Below, in pieces: positions 17,041 through 24,978 of a stretch of 41,725 nt of DNA. Position 1 is the first letter of the stretch; every line of letters begins with the position of its first letter. The notes under the pieces are model-generated. The model saw only the letters and a list, made by a program, of their open reading frames with translations. It was not told where the DNA came from and ran no database searches. Origin of the DNA: Stappia sp. TSB10P1A (GTDB lineage Bacteria > Pseudomonadota > Alphaproteobacteria > Rhizobiales > Stappiaceae); NCBI RefSeq assembly GCF_900185725.1, contig NZ_FYAU01000043.1:1-41725 (forward strand), given 5' to 3'. The position numbers and the translations under genes were made by a program.

Positions 17041-18291
17041 ATGACCGCACCGGGCAAGAACCTGCGCATCGACGCCGACCGCCTGTGGGACGCCCTGATG
17101 GAGATGGCGAAGATCGGTCCGGGCGTTGCCGGCGGCAACAACCGCCAGACGCTGACCGATGCCGACAACGAGGGGCGCAAGCTGTTCCAGGCCTGGTGCG
17201 AGGCGGCCGGGATGAGCATGGGCGTCGACACCATGGGCAACATGTTCATGACGCGGCCGGGCACCGATCCGGACGCCCTGCCGGTCTATGTCGGCTCGCA
17301 TCTCGACACCCAGCCGACGGGCGGCAAATATGACGGCGTGCTCGGCGTGCTCGGCGGCCTGGAACTGGTGCGCACCCTCAACGACCTCAACATCCGCACG
17401 AAGCGGCCCATCGTCGTCGCCAACTGGACCAACGAGGAGGGCACGCGGTTTGCCCCCGCCATGCTGGCCTCCGGCGTCTTTGCCGGGGTGCACGACCTCG
17501 ACTGGGCCTATGCGCGCAAGGACGCGGACGGCAAGACGGTCGGCGAGGAGCTGAAGCGCATCGGCTGGGTCGGCGAGGAAGCGGTCGGCGCGCGCAAGAT
17601 GCACGCGATGTTCGAACTGCATATCGAGCAGGGGCCGATCCTGGAGGCCGAGGGCAAGGATATCGGCGTCGTCACCCACGGCCAGGGCCTGTGGTGGCTG
17701 GAAGTGACGGTGACCGGCAAGGACAGCCATACCGGCTCGACGCCGATGCCGATGCGCCGCAATGCCGGCCTCGGCATGGCGCGGATGACCGAGCTGGTGC
17801 ACGAGATCGCGATGCGGCACCAGCCGCGCGCGGTCGGCGCCATCGGCCATTGCGACGTCTATCCCAACTCGCGCAACGTCATTCCCGGCAAGGTGGTGTT
17901 CACCGTCGACTTCCGCTCGCCCGACCGGCAGACGCTGGACGCGATGAAGGCGGAGTTCGAGGCGCGGGCGCCGAAGATCGCCGAGGATCTGGGCTTGATG
18001 GCGACGATCGAGGCGGTCGGCCATTTCGATCCCGTGACCTTCGACGAGACCTGCGTCAAGGCCGTGCGCAATGCCGCCGAAAAGCTCGGCTACAGCCACA
18101 TGGACATCATCTCCGGCGCCGGTCACGATGCCTGCTGGGTCAACAAGGTCGCCCCGACGGCGATGATCATGTGCCCCTGCGTCGACGGGCTGTCGCACAA
18201 CGAGGCCGAGGAGATTACCAGGGACTGGGCGCGGGCCGGCGCCGACGTGCTGCTGCATGCGGTGCTGGAAGCGGCGGAGATCGTGGAGTGA
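17041..18291 (+). CDS. Zn-dependent amidohydrolase, probable N-carbamoyl-beta-alanine amidohydrolase (beta-ureidopropionase)
   Basis: 416 residues, M20/hydantoinase-carbamoylase family. Metal-site motifs: GSHLDTQPTGGKYDGVLG (His87, Asp98), NWTNEEGTRFAPAM (Glu132, Glu133), HIEQGPILE and, near the end, SGAGHDACWVN and DGLSHNEAEE. The dimerisation domain includes GKDSHTGSTPMPMRRNA and SRNVIPGKVVFTVDFRSPD. Relatives hydrolyse N-carbamoyl-beta-alanine, N-carbamoyl amino acids or allantoate; next to preTA and hydA, N-carbamoyl-beta-alanine and its methyl homologue are the likely substrates, releasing ammonia and CO2. It lies 43 bp after mmsA with a ribosome site GAGGGAG. A 666-bp repeat/GIY-YIG interval separates it from hydA. 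Confidence 0.92.
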   Translation: MTAPGKNLRIDADRLWDALMEMAKIGPGVAGGNNRQTLTDADNEGRKLFQAWCEAAGMSMGVDTMGNMFMTRPGTDPDALPVYVGSHLDTQPTGGKYDGVLGVLGGLELVRTLNDLNIRTKRPIVVANWTNEEGTRFAPAMLASGVFAGVHDLDWAYARKDADGKTVGEELKRIGWVGEEAVGARKMHAMFELHIEQGPILEAEGKDIGVVTHGQGLWWLEVTVTGKDSHTGSTPMPMRRNAGLGMARMTELVHEIAMRHQPRAVGAIGHCDVYPNSRNVIPGKVVFTVDFRSPDRQTLDAMKAEFEARAPKIAEDLGLMATIEAVGHFDPVTFDETCVKAVRNAAEKLGYSHMDIISGAGHDACWVNKVAPTAMIMCPCVDGLSHNEAEEITRDWARAGADVLLHAVLEAAEIVE

Positions 18292-18330
18292 GCGCTGGCG
18301 CGCGTGGTGATGGCGCGCGCGCCGGACAGG

Positions 18331-18388
18331 TTTGTGGCTCTCCGGTCCCGGGTCGCGGCTTCGCCTTGCCCGGGATGACGCCGGAGAG
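18331..18388. repeat. Dispersed palindromic repeat, copy R2 (left direct repeat)
   Basis: Arms CTCTCCGG (18339-18346) and CCGGAGAG (18381-18388) enclose CCCGGG...CCCGGG. The first 56 bases (18331-18386) are identical to 18841-18896, exactly 510 bp downstream in the same orientation. Confidence 0.92.
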
Positions 18389-18492
18389 GGGAGTGTGAAG
18401 GGCGGGGTTGAGGTTTGGCGCTGCCTTGCCTGTGAGGGCGATGGAGACGATGGAGCGGCAGGCGGGGCGTGAGACTGGGGTACTGCCTCTCC

Positions 18493-18540
18493 GCGTCATC
18501 CCGGACGAGCGTCAGCGAGATCCGGGATCGGCGAGCCGGG
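18493..18540. repeat. Dispersed palindromic repeat, copy R3
   Basis: CGTCATCCCGGA and TCCGGGATCGGCGAGCCGG form a hairpin with central pairing CCCGGA/TCCGGG. It shares GTCATCCCGG (as CCGGGATGAC) with R2 and R4 and is the inverse of R1 at 6379. It ends just before the GIY-YIG start. Confidence 0.8.
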
Positions 18541-18551
18541 GAGGGTGATGG

Positions 18552-18839
18552 GTGGCGTCATGGGTCTACATCATGGCCTCGCGGCCATACGAGACCCTCT
18601 ACACCGGCGTGACGACGGATCTTGCGAGACGGGCGTATGAGCATCGCAACGACCTCGTTCCCGGCTTTACCACGCGCTACGGCGTGAAGGCGCTGGTCTG
18701 GTACGAAGAGTACGACGACATCGAAAATGCCATTCGCAGGGAGAAGCAGATCAAGCGATGGCACCGAAAATGGAAGTTCGAGCTGATCGAGACGATGAAT
18801 CCGGAATGGGCCGACCTGTATGAGACGATGAACCGATAG
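18552..18839 (+). CDS. Small GIY-YIG nuclease-domain protein
   Basis: 95 residues, about the length of a bare GIY-YIG domain (YhbQ/UPF0213-like). The core WVYIMASRPYETLYTGVTTD supplies the VYI...YTG version of the motif, followed by the conserved Arg and His in LARRAYEHRND, then TTRYGVKALVWYEEYD, AIRREKQIKRWHRKWK and a Glu-containing C-terminus. The start is GTG at 18552 behind GGGGAGGGTGATG. It is bracketed by identical 56-bp repeats beginning one base after its stop, and has a third related palindrome just upstream. It interrupts an otherwise functional gene set, suggesting insertion. Cellular role of these stand-alone domains is unknown. Confidence 0.88.
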   Translation: MASWVYIMASRPYETLYTGVTTDLARRAYEHRNDLVPGFTTRYGVKALVWYEEYDDIENAIRREKQIKRWHRKWKFELIETMNPEWADLYETMNR

Positions 18840-18840
18840 T

Positions 18841-18896
18841 TTGTGGCTCTCCGGTCCCGGGTCGCGGCTTCGCCTTGCCCGGGATGACGCCGGAGG
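18841..18896. repeat. Dispersed palindromic repeat, copy R4 (right direct repeat)
   Basis: Identical over 56 bp to R2 at 18331-18386. It begins one base after the GIY-YIG stop codon, in the gap before hydA. Confidence 0.92.
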
Positions 18897-18957
18897 GGGG
18901 CGCGAGCAGCACGCGGGTGAGTTGTCAGGAAACGACAGACGAGATTGGGGAACGGCG

Positions 18958-20415
18958 ATGGCGAGCAAAGTGATCAAGGGCGGAACGGTCGTCACGGCCG
19001 ATCTCACCTACCGCGCGGATGTGAAAATCGACGGCGGCAGGATCGTCGAGATCGGGCCGGACCTTTCCGGCGACGAGGTGCTCGACGCGACCGGCTGCTA
19101 CGTGATGCCGGGCGGCATCGACCCGCATGTGCACCTGGAAATGCCCTTCATGGGCACCTATTCCGCCGACAATTTCGAGAGCGGCACGCGCGCCGCGCTT
19201 GCCGGCGGCACCACCATGGTGGTGGATTTCTGCCTGCCTTCGCCCGGCCAGTCGCTGCTGGAAGCGCTGACCATGTGGGACAACAAGTCGACCAGGGCCA
19301 ATTGCGACTACTCCTTCCACATGGCGATCACCTGGTGGGGCGAGCAGGTGTTCAACGACATGGAAGCGGTGGTGCGCGACAAGGGCATCAACAGCTTCAA
19401 GCATTTCATGGCCTACAAGGGCGCGCTGATGGTGGACGACGACGAGATGTTCGCCTCGTTCCAGCGCTGCGCCGAGCTCGGCGCCCTGCCGATGGTGCAT
19501 GCGGAAAACGGCGACGTGGTCGCCCAGTTGCAGGCCAGGCTGATGGCCGAGGGCAATGACGGGCCGGAAGCCCATGCCTATTCGCGCCCGGCAGAGGTGG
19601 AAGGCGAGGCGACCAACCGCGCCATCATGATCGCCGACATGGCCGGCGTGCCGCTCTATGTGGTGCACACGTCCTGCGAACAGGCGCATGAGGCGATCCG
19701 CCGGGCCAAGCAGAACGGCATCCGCTGCTATGGCGAGCCGCTGATCCAGCACCTGACGCTGGACGAGAGCGAGTATCGCCATCCCGACTGGGACCATGCG
19801 GCGCGCCGGGTGATGTCGCCGCCCTTCCGCGACAAGAAGCACCAGGACAGCCTGTGGGCCGGCCTGCAGGCGGGCACGCTGCAGGTGGTGGCGACCGACC
19901 ACTGCGCCTTTACCACGGAGCAGAAGCGCACCGGGCTCGGCGACTTCACCAAGATCCCCAACGGCACCGGCGGGCTCGAGGACCGCTTGCCGATGCTGTG
20001 GACCCATGGCGTCGCCACCGGCCGGCTGACCATGAACGAATTCGTCGCCGTGACCTCGACCAACATCGCCAAGATCCTCAACATGTACCCGAAGAAGGGG
20101 GCGATCCTGGTCGGCGCCGATGCCGACCTGGTGGTCTGGGATCCGCAGAAGGAAAAGACGATTTCCGCCGCGACCCAGCAGTCGGCCATCGACTACAACG
20201 TGTTCGAGGGCAAAAAGGTGAAGGGCCTGCCGCGCTTCACGCTGACCCGCGGCGAGGTCGCCATCGAGGACGGTGCGATCAAGACGCGCGAGGGGCACGG
20301 CAAGTTTGTCGCCCGCCCGCCGTTCCAGGCGGTCAACGCGGCGCTGTCGACCTGGAAGGAACTGACCTCGCCGCGCAAGGTGGAGCGCTCGGGCATTCCT
20401 GCAAGCGGCGTTTAA
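18958..20415 (+). CDS. hydA: Dihydropyrimidinase (D-hydantoinase)
   Basis: 485 residues, cyclic amidohydrolase fold. Binuclear metal ligands are visible: His57 and His59 in GGIDPHVHLEMPFMG, the carboxylated-type Lys154 in FKHFMAYKGALM, His181 in MVHAENGD, His237 in VVHTSCEQAHEA and Asp314 in VATDHCAFTTEQK. SPPFRDKKHQD and PNGTGGLEDRLPML are also typical. It opens dihydrouracil/dihydrothymine to N-carbamoyl-beta-amino acids, the step between PreTA and the amidohydrolase at 17041. Start at 18958; a longer frame would run back into repeat R4. The next small gene starts 8 bp after its stop. Confidence 0.96.
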   Translation: MASKVIKGGTVVTADLTYRADVKIDGGRIVEIGPDLSGDEVLDATGCYVMPGGIDPHVHLEMPFMGTYSADNFESGTRAALAGGTTMVVDFCLPSPGQSLLEALTMWDNKSTRANCDYSFHMAITWWGEQVFNDMEAVVRDKGINSFKHFMAYKGALMVDDDEMFASFQRCAELGALPMVHAENGDVVAQLQARLMAEGNDGPEAHAYSRPAEVEGEATNRAIMIADMAGVPLYVVHTSCEQAHEAIRRAKQNGIRCYGEPLIQHLTLDESEYRHPDWDHAARRVMSPPFRDKKHQDSLWAGLQAGTLQVVATDHCAFTTEQKRTGLGDFTKIPNGTGGLEDRLPMLWTHGVATGRLTMNEFVAVTSTNIAKILNMYPKKGAILVGADADLVVWDPQKEKTISAATQQSAIDYNVFEGKKVKGLPRFTLTRGEVAIEDGAIKTREGHGKFVARPPFQAVNAALSTWKELTSPRKVERSGIPASGV

Positions 20416-20423
20416 GGAGCGAC

Positions 20424-20810
20424 ATGACCATCCGGTTGCTGCCCTTTCTGGCTCTGCTCCTTGCCGGCGCGCCGGCCGTCGCCGACACGACGGCGATCGA
20501 CGGGCGCTACGGCGATGCGGAGGGCTGCGCTCTGATGGCCGCGGGGGCGGCCGAGGGGGGAGCGGTGACGGGGCCCGACTTCTTCTTCCTGATGGACGAC
20601 GAGGGCATTTCCACCGCCGTCTCCTATTGCGCCTTTTCGCCGGAGCGGCGGATGCGGGCGGACGGCCTGGAAATCCTCGCGCAGTGCCACGAGGAAGGCG
20701 AGGAGGAGGTGACGCCCTTCACCCTCACCCTGCGGCGGGAGGGCGAGGGCTATCTCGTCGCCTTTCCCGACGGGATGACATGGGGACCGTTGATGCGCTG
20801 CGCGCCATGA
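20424..20810 (+). CDS. Small exported four-cysteine protein, function unknown
   Basis: 128 residues with a clear signal peptide (about 1-21, LLPFLALLLAGAPAVA then DTT). The mature part of about 107 residues has four Cys (AEGCALM, VSYCAFS, LAQCHEE and MRCAP at the end), suggesting two disulfides in the periplasm, an acidic stretch CHEEGEEE and a C-terminal FPDGMTWGPL. AAGGAG overlaps the hydA stop (TAAGGAG), so it is co-translated with hydA. I do not recognise a named family; its place between hydA and the ABC transporter genes hints at a link with uptake or processing of pyrimidines, but nothing in the sequence shows it. Confidence 0.75.
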   Translation: MTIRLLPFLALLLAGAPAVADTTAIDGRYGDAEGCALMAAGAAEGGAVTGPDFFFLMDDEGISTAVSYCAFSPERRMRADGLEILAQCHEEGEEEVTPFTLTLRREGEGYLVAFPDGMTWGPLMRCAP

Positions 20811-20931
20811 CCCGGACGGGCGGGTGCGGGGCGATGGGCACGGATCGAGATGGATGCAGGGAGCCGCAAGTCCGGTCATGATCGCGACAGATGCAAGCAA
20901 GGACGCCGCAAGGGCGACAGGGGACGCAAGG

Positions 20932-21723
20932 ATGACCGGGCCGGAGCGCAGCGTGATCGACATCGAGAACCTGTCGCTGACCTTCGAGACCAATGACGGT
21001 CCGGTGCATGCCCTGTCGGACATCGATCTTTCGATCGGCGAGGGCGATTTCGTCTCGCTGATCGGCCCGTCCGGCTGCGGCAAGACCACGCTGTTGCGGG
21101 TGATCGCCGATCTGGAGGCGCCGACCGGCGGCACGATCAGCGTCAACGGCATGAGCCCGGAGGAGGCGCGGCTGAAGCGCGCCTATGGCTATGTCTTCCA
21201 GGCCGCCGCGCTCTATCCCTGGCGGACCATCGCCGACAACATCGCCCTGCCGCTGGAGATCATGGGTTTTGCGAAGGGAGAGCGCGAGGAGCGCATCCGC
21301 CGCAACATGGAGCTGGTGAACCTCTCCGGCTTCGAGCGCAAATATCCCTGGCAACTGTCGGGCGGCATGCAGCAGCGCGCCTCCATCGCCCGCGCGCTGT
21401 CCTTCGATCCCGACCTGCTGCTGATGGACGAGCCGTTCGGCGCGCTCGACGAGATCGTTCGCGATCACCTCAACGAGCAATTGCTGAAACTGTGGGCCAA
21501 GACCCGCAAGACGGTGGTCTTCGTCACCCATTCGATCCCGGAAGCTGTGTTCCTGTCGACCAGGATCGTGGTGCTGTGCCCGCGTCCGGGCCGCATCTAT
21601 GACGTGATCGAAAGCGACCTGCCGCGCGAGCGCACGCTCGACATCCGCGAGACGCCGGAATTCCTGAAGATCGCCCACCGGGTGCGCGAGGGGCTGCGGG
21701 CGGGGCACAGCTATGACGATTGA
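20932..21723 (+). CDS. ABC transporter ATPase, nitrate/taurine/pyrimidine type
   Basis: 263 residues from the chosen ATG. All ATPase motifs are intact: Walker A LIGPSGCGKTTLL, Q-loop YVFQAAALYPWRT, signature LSGGMQQR, Walker B LLLMDEPFGALDE and the H-loop FVTHSIPEAVFLS. This is the SsuB/TauB/NrtD-like branch used with NMT1-type binding proteins. The start is uncertain: ATG at 20878 is also in frame (18 more residues) and neither has a strong ribosome site. The end overlaps the next permease by 11 bp. Co-location with preTA/hydA suggests it energises pyrimidine or hydantoin uptake (inference). Confidence 0.92.
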   Translation: MTGPERSVIDIENLSLTFETNDGPVHALSDIDLSIGEGDFVSLIGPSGCGKTTLLRVIADLEAPTGGTISVNGMSPEEARLKRAYGYVFQAAALYPWRTIADNIALPLEIMGFAKGEREERIRRNMELVNLSGFERKYPWQLSGGMQQRASIARALSFDPDLLLMDEPFGALDEIVRDHLNEQLLKLWAKTRKTVVFVTHSIPEAVFLSTRIVVLCPRPGRIYDVIESDLPRERTLDIRETPEFLKIAHRVREGLRAGHSYDD

Positions 21724-22636
21724 GGCCTTGACGGCGCCGCCTTCCCGCTCGCCTTTCGCCGGCCTGATGCAGGGCACCGCCGGGCCGGTGCTGGTGGTCG
21801 TCGCGGCGATCATCGCCGTCTGGTATCTGGCGGCGGTGATGCTCAACGCGCCGTTCCAGCGCGACATGTACAAGCGCGGCGGCATTGAGGACGCGCCGCT
21901 GGCGCAGCTCGTCGCCGACACGCTGTCGCAGGACCGGCCCGTGCTGCCCGCCCCGCATCAGGTGGCGGTCGAGCTGTGGGACACCACCGCCAACAAGGCG
22001 GTGACCTCCAAGCGCAGCCTCGTCTATCACGGCGGCATCACCCTGTCCTCGACCCTGCTCGGCTTCGTGCTCGGCACCGCCCTCGGCATCGGCCTGGCGA
22101 TCCTGGTCGTGCACAGCCGGGTTCTCGACAAGAGCCTGATGCCCTGGGTGATTTCCTCGCAGACGATCCCGATCCTCGCCATCGCGCCGATGATCATCGT
22201 GGTGCTGAACGCCATCGGCATTTCCGGCCTGCTGCCGAAGGCAATGATCTCGACCTATCTCTCGTTCTTTCCGGTGACGGTCGGCATGGTGAAGGGCCTG
22301 CGCTCGCCCGAGGCGATCCAGATGGACCTGATGAAGACCTATTCGGCCTCGCCCGCCCAGGCGCTGTGGAAGCTGCGCCTGCCCTCGGCGATGCCCTATC
22401 TCTTCGCCTCGATGAAGGTCGGCGTTGCCGCAAGCCTTGTCGGCGCCATCGTCGGCGAACTGCCGACCGGTGCGGTCGCCGGCCTCGGCGCCCGCCTGCT
22501 GTCGGGCTCCTATTACGGCCAGACGGTGCAGATCTGGTCGGCGCTGATCGCCGCCGCCGTGCTGGCGGCAACGCTCGTGGCGCTGATCGGCGTCGCCGAG
22601 CGGTTGGCGCTGAAGCGCATGGGGATGCGGCGATGA
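21713..22636 (+). CDS. ABC transporter permease 1
   Basis: 307 residues, BPD_transp_1 type with about six membrane segments. TM1 is near 23-43 (VLVVVAAIIAVWYLAAVML); a periplasmic loop of about 60 residues follows, then ITLSSTLLGFVLGTALGIGL. The EAA-like loop is DLMKTYSASPAQALWKLRLP, the contact to the ATPase. It overlaps the ATPase gene by 11 bp and its stop overlaps the start of permease 2 as ATGA. With permease 2 it would form a heterodimeric channel. Confidence 0.92.
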   Translation: MTIEALTAPPSRSPFAGLMQGTAGPVLVVVAAIIAVWYLAAVMLNAPFQRDMYKRGGIEDAPLAQLVADTLSQDRPVLPAPHQVAVELWDTTANKAVTSKRSLVYHGGITLSSTLLGFVLGTALGIGLAILVVHSRVLDKSLMPWVISSQTIPILAIAPMIIVVLNAIGISGLLPKAMISTYLSFFPVTVGMVKGLRSPEAIQMDLMKTYSASPAQALWKLRLPSAMPYLFASMKVGVAASLVGAIVGELPTGAVAGLGARLLSGSYYGQTVQIWSALIAAAVLAATLVALIGVAERLALKRMGMRR

Positions 22637-23811
22637 GCGCGCGGGAGGGGACGACCCCCGCACCGGCGCCGCGGCCGCACCGGCTCGGCGCGGTGAGAAC
22701 CGTGCTGGCCTCGCTGGCGCTCGCCCTCGCCCTGGTCGCGACGATGATGCCGGTGATCGCCTCCGACACGATGGCGCTCGGGCTGCTTGCCTTTCCGCTG
22801 CTGGCGGCAATGGTGCTTGCCGCGGTGATCGTGCTGGCGCCCTATCGCCTGTGCCTGCTGCGCGGGCCGCGGGCCGCCGGCCTGCTCGCGGCCGTTTCCT
22901 ATGCCATGGCCTTCGTGCTGATCTCGCTGATCGCCGCCCATCCGGGCCAGGCGGGATCCGGCTTCTGGGCCCTTGTCGTCGTCGCCTGGGCCATCGCCTG
23001 GCTGTCGGTGGAGGAAATGGCCGGACTGAAGCCCCGGCAGCCGCTGTGGGGCCGCGCCATCGCGCTCGCCATCCCGCTGACCTTCGGCGCCTGGCTGCTG
23101 ATCCTGTGGCAGGTGCTGGTGGTCGGCTTTGCCGTGCCCAAGGTGCTGCTGCCGCCGCCCTCCGACATCTGGGTGCGGCTCATCGCCTCGCCCGAGGTGC
23201 TGTGGGCCGATTTCCGCCAGACCTTCCTGAAGGGGGTTCTCATCGGCTATGCCCTGGGCTGCGGCGCCGGCTTCCTGGTCGCCATCCTGGTCGACCGGGT
23301 GCCGTTCCTGCGGCGCGGCCTGCTGCCGATCGGCAATCTCGTCTCGGCCCTGCCGATCATCGGCGTCGCCCCGATCATGGTCATGTGGTTCGGCTTCGAC
23401 TGGCCGTCCAAGGCGGCGGTCGTCGTCATCATGACCTTCTTCCCGATGCTGGTGAACACGGTCACGGGGCTTGCCGCCGCCGACCGCATGCAGCTCGACC
23501 TGATGCACACTTACGCGGCAAACTATCCGCAGACGCTGCTCAAGATGCGGCTGCCGATGGCCATGCCCTTCGTTTTCAATGCCCTGAAAATCAACTCGAC
23601 GCTGGCGCTGATCGGGGCCATTGTTGCCGAATTCTTCGGCACGCCGATCGTCGGCATGGGCTTCCGCATCTCCACCGAGGTGGGGCGGATGAACATCGAC
23701 ATGGTCTGGGCTTCGATCGCCGTCGCCGCGCTTGCGGGGTCGCTGTTCTACGGCTTGGTGACCCTCGCGGAGCGGGCGGTCACGTTTTGGCATCCGTCAG
23801 TCCGGCGATAA
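22633..23811 (+). CDS. ABC transporter permease 2, with extra N-terminal membrane region
   Basis: 392 residues, longer than permease 1. The first 150 residues hold additional hydrophobic helices (around 20-45, 48-70, 78-100 and 105-125) before the usual permease domain, which starts near LTFGAWLLILWQVLVVGFAV followed by PKVLLPPPSDIW. The ATPase-contact loop is DLMHTYAANYPQTLLKMRLP, near-parallel to that of permease 1. Ends TLAERAVTFWHPSVRR. The start overlaps the upstream stop (ATGA). The role of the N-terminal extension is unknown. Confidence 0.92.
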   Translation: MSAREGTTPAPAPRPHRLGAVRTVLASLALALALVATMMPVIASDTMALGLLAFPLLAAMVLAAVIVLAPYRLCLLRGPRAAGLLAAVSYAMAFVLISLIAAHPGQAGSGFWALVVVAWAIAWLSVEEMAGLKPRQPLWGRAIALAIPLTFGAWLLILWQVLVVGFAVPKVLLPPPSDIWVRLIASPEVLWADFRQTFLKGVLIGYALGCGAGFLVAILVDRVPFLRRGLLPIGNLVSALPIIGVAPIMVMWFGFDWPSKAAVVVIMTFFPMLVNTVTGLAAADRMQLDLMHTYAANYPQTLLKMRLPMAMPFVFNALKINSTLALIGAIVAEFFGTPIVGMGFRISTEVGRMNIDMVWASIAVAALAGSLFYGLVTLAERAVTFWHPSVRR

Positions 23812-23845
23812 CGGGCGGCGGCTGCATCACCAGAGGGAGCAGGAA

Positions 23846-24823
23846 ATGAGGAAGACTTTGCTAGCCGCCGCCGCGTTTGCCTTGGCATTCGGTCCCGCGC
23901 AGGCGGCCGACGACGTCACGCTGCAGCTCAAATGGGTCACGCAGGGCCAGTTCGCCGGCTATTACGTCGCCAAGGACAAGGGCTTCTACGAGGAAGAGGG
24001 GCTCAACGTCACGATCAAGCCGGGCGGGCCGGACATCGCCCCGCCGCAGGTGATCGCCGGCGGCGGCGCCGACGTGATCATCGACTGGATGCCGGCGGCG
24101 CTCGCCAGCCGCGAGCGCGGCGTGCCGCTGGTCAACATCGCCCAGCCGTTCAAGGCGTCGGGCATGATGCTGACCTGCCTGAAGGAGACCGGCATCACCA
24201 AGCCGGAGGATTTCCGCGGCCGCACGCTCGGCGTCTGGTTCTTCGGCAACGAGTATCCGTTCCTGTCCTGGATGAGCAAGCTCGGCATCCCGACCGATGG
24301 CGGGCCGAACGGCGTCACCGTGCTGAAGCAGGGCTTCAATGTGGATCCGCTGCTGCAGAAGCAGGCCGACTGCATCTCGACCATGACCTACAACGAATAC
24401 TGGCAGGTGATCGACGCCGGCATCGCGGAAAGCGATCTCGTGGTCTTCAAGTATGAGGAGCAGGGCGTCGCGACGCTGGAGGACGGGCTCTATGTGATGG
24501 AGGACAAGCTCTCCGACCCGGCCTTCGTCGACAAGATGGCCCGCTTCGTCCGCGCCACCATGAAGGGCTGGGACTATGCCCGCGAGAACCCGGACGAGGC
24601 GGCGGAGATCGTGCTGGAGAATGACGCCACCGGCGCCCAGACCGAGAACCACCAGAAGCGCATGGTCCGCGAGATCAACAAGCTGACGGACGGTTCCGAC
24701 GGCCGGCTGGACATGGAAGACTACCAGCGTACGGTCAACACGCTGCTGAGCGGCGGTTCCGACCCGGTGATCACCAAGGAGCCGGTCGGCGCGACCACCA
24801 CCGTGGTGACCGACCAGCTCTGA
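23846..24823 (+). CDS. NMT1/THI5-like ABC substrate-binding protein
   Basis: 325 residues with a Sec signal peptide (1-20, ending PAQA). The mature protein starts DDVTLQLKWVTQGQFAGYYV and KDKGFYEEEGLNVTIKPGGP, the hallmark of the THI5/NMT1 family that binds pyrimidine-like or small aromatic ligands (ThiY, RibY relatives). GADVIIDWMPAAL and FRGRTLGVWFFGNEYPF follow. Four-gene order ATPase - permease - permease - binding protein is complete. A pyrimidine or hydantoin ligand is inferred from neighbours, not shown. AGGGAG precedes the ATG and a strong bidirectional terminator follows at 24884. Confidence 0.92.
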   Translation: MRKTLLAAAAFALAFGPAQAADDVTLQLKWVTQGQFAGYYVAKDKGFYEEEGLNVTIKPGGPDIAPPQVIAGGGADVIIDWMPAALASRERGVPLVNIAQPFKASGMMLTCLKETGITKPEDFRGRTLGVWFFGNEYPFLSWMSKLGIPTDGGPNGVTVLKQGFNVDPLLQKQADCISTMTYNEYWQVIDAGIAESDLVVFKYEEQGVATLEDGLYVMEDKLSDPAFVDKMARFVRATMKGWDYARENPDEAAEIVLENDATGAQTENHQKRMVREINKLTDGSDGRLDMEDYQRTVNTLLSGGSDPVITKEPVGATTTVVTDQL

Positions 24824-24883
24824 TTGATCGGCTCTGCTCCTCGGTCCTGTTTTTCGGGACAGGCGCATTCCTCGCAAGAAAAG

Positions 24884-24912
24884 ACCGCCGGACGGGCCTC
24901 CCGTCCGGCGGT
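24884..24912. terminator. Bidirectional terminator between the pyrimidine and glycerol loci
   Basis: Perfect 13-bp arms ACCGCCGGACGGG (24884-24896) and CCCGTCCGGCGGT (24900-24912) around a CCT loop. The plus side is followed by TTGCGTTT and the minus side by a run read as CTTTTCTT, so it can end both the ABC operon and glpD. Confidence 0.9.
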
Positions 24913-24933
24913 TTGCGTTTCGGTGCAAGCCTT

Positions 24934-24978
24934 GGCTTCAGGCGCCCCGGCTTCAGGCGCCCTGGCTTCAGGCGCCCT
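24934..24978 (-). repeat. Three 15-bp tandem copies spanning the glpD stop codon
   Basis: Units at 24934-24948, 24949-24963 and 24964-24978 read GGCTTCAGGCGCCCY on the plus strand. On the glpD strand each encodes Ser-Gln/Arg-Gly-Ala-stop in frame, so the true end (SQGA, stop at 24968) is followed by two reserve copies. Same size and logic as the coaBC triplication. Confidence 0.95.

Noticed and set aside
24913-24967. Frameshifted or extended end of glpD
   Set aside because: The sequence beyond the stop is the tandem 15-bp duplication, not a lost C-terminal domain; the protein has normal length.
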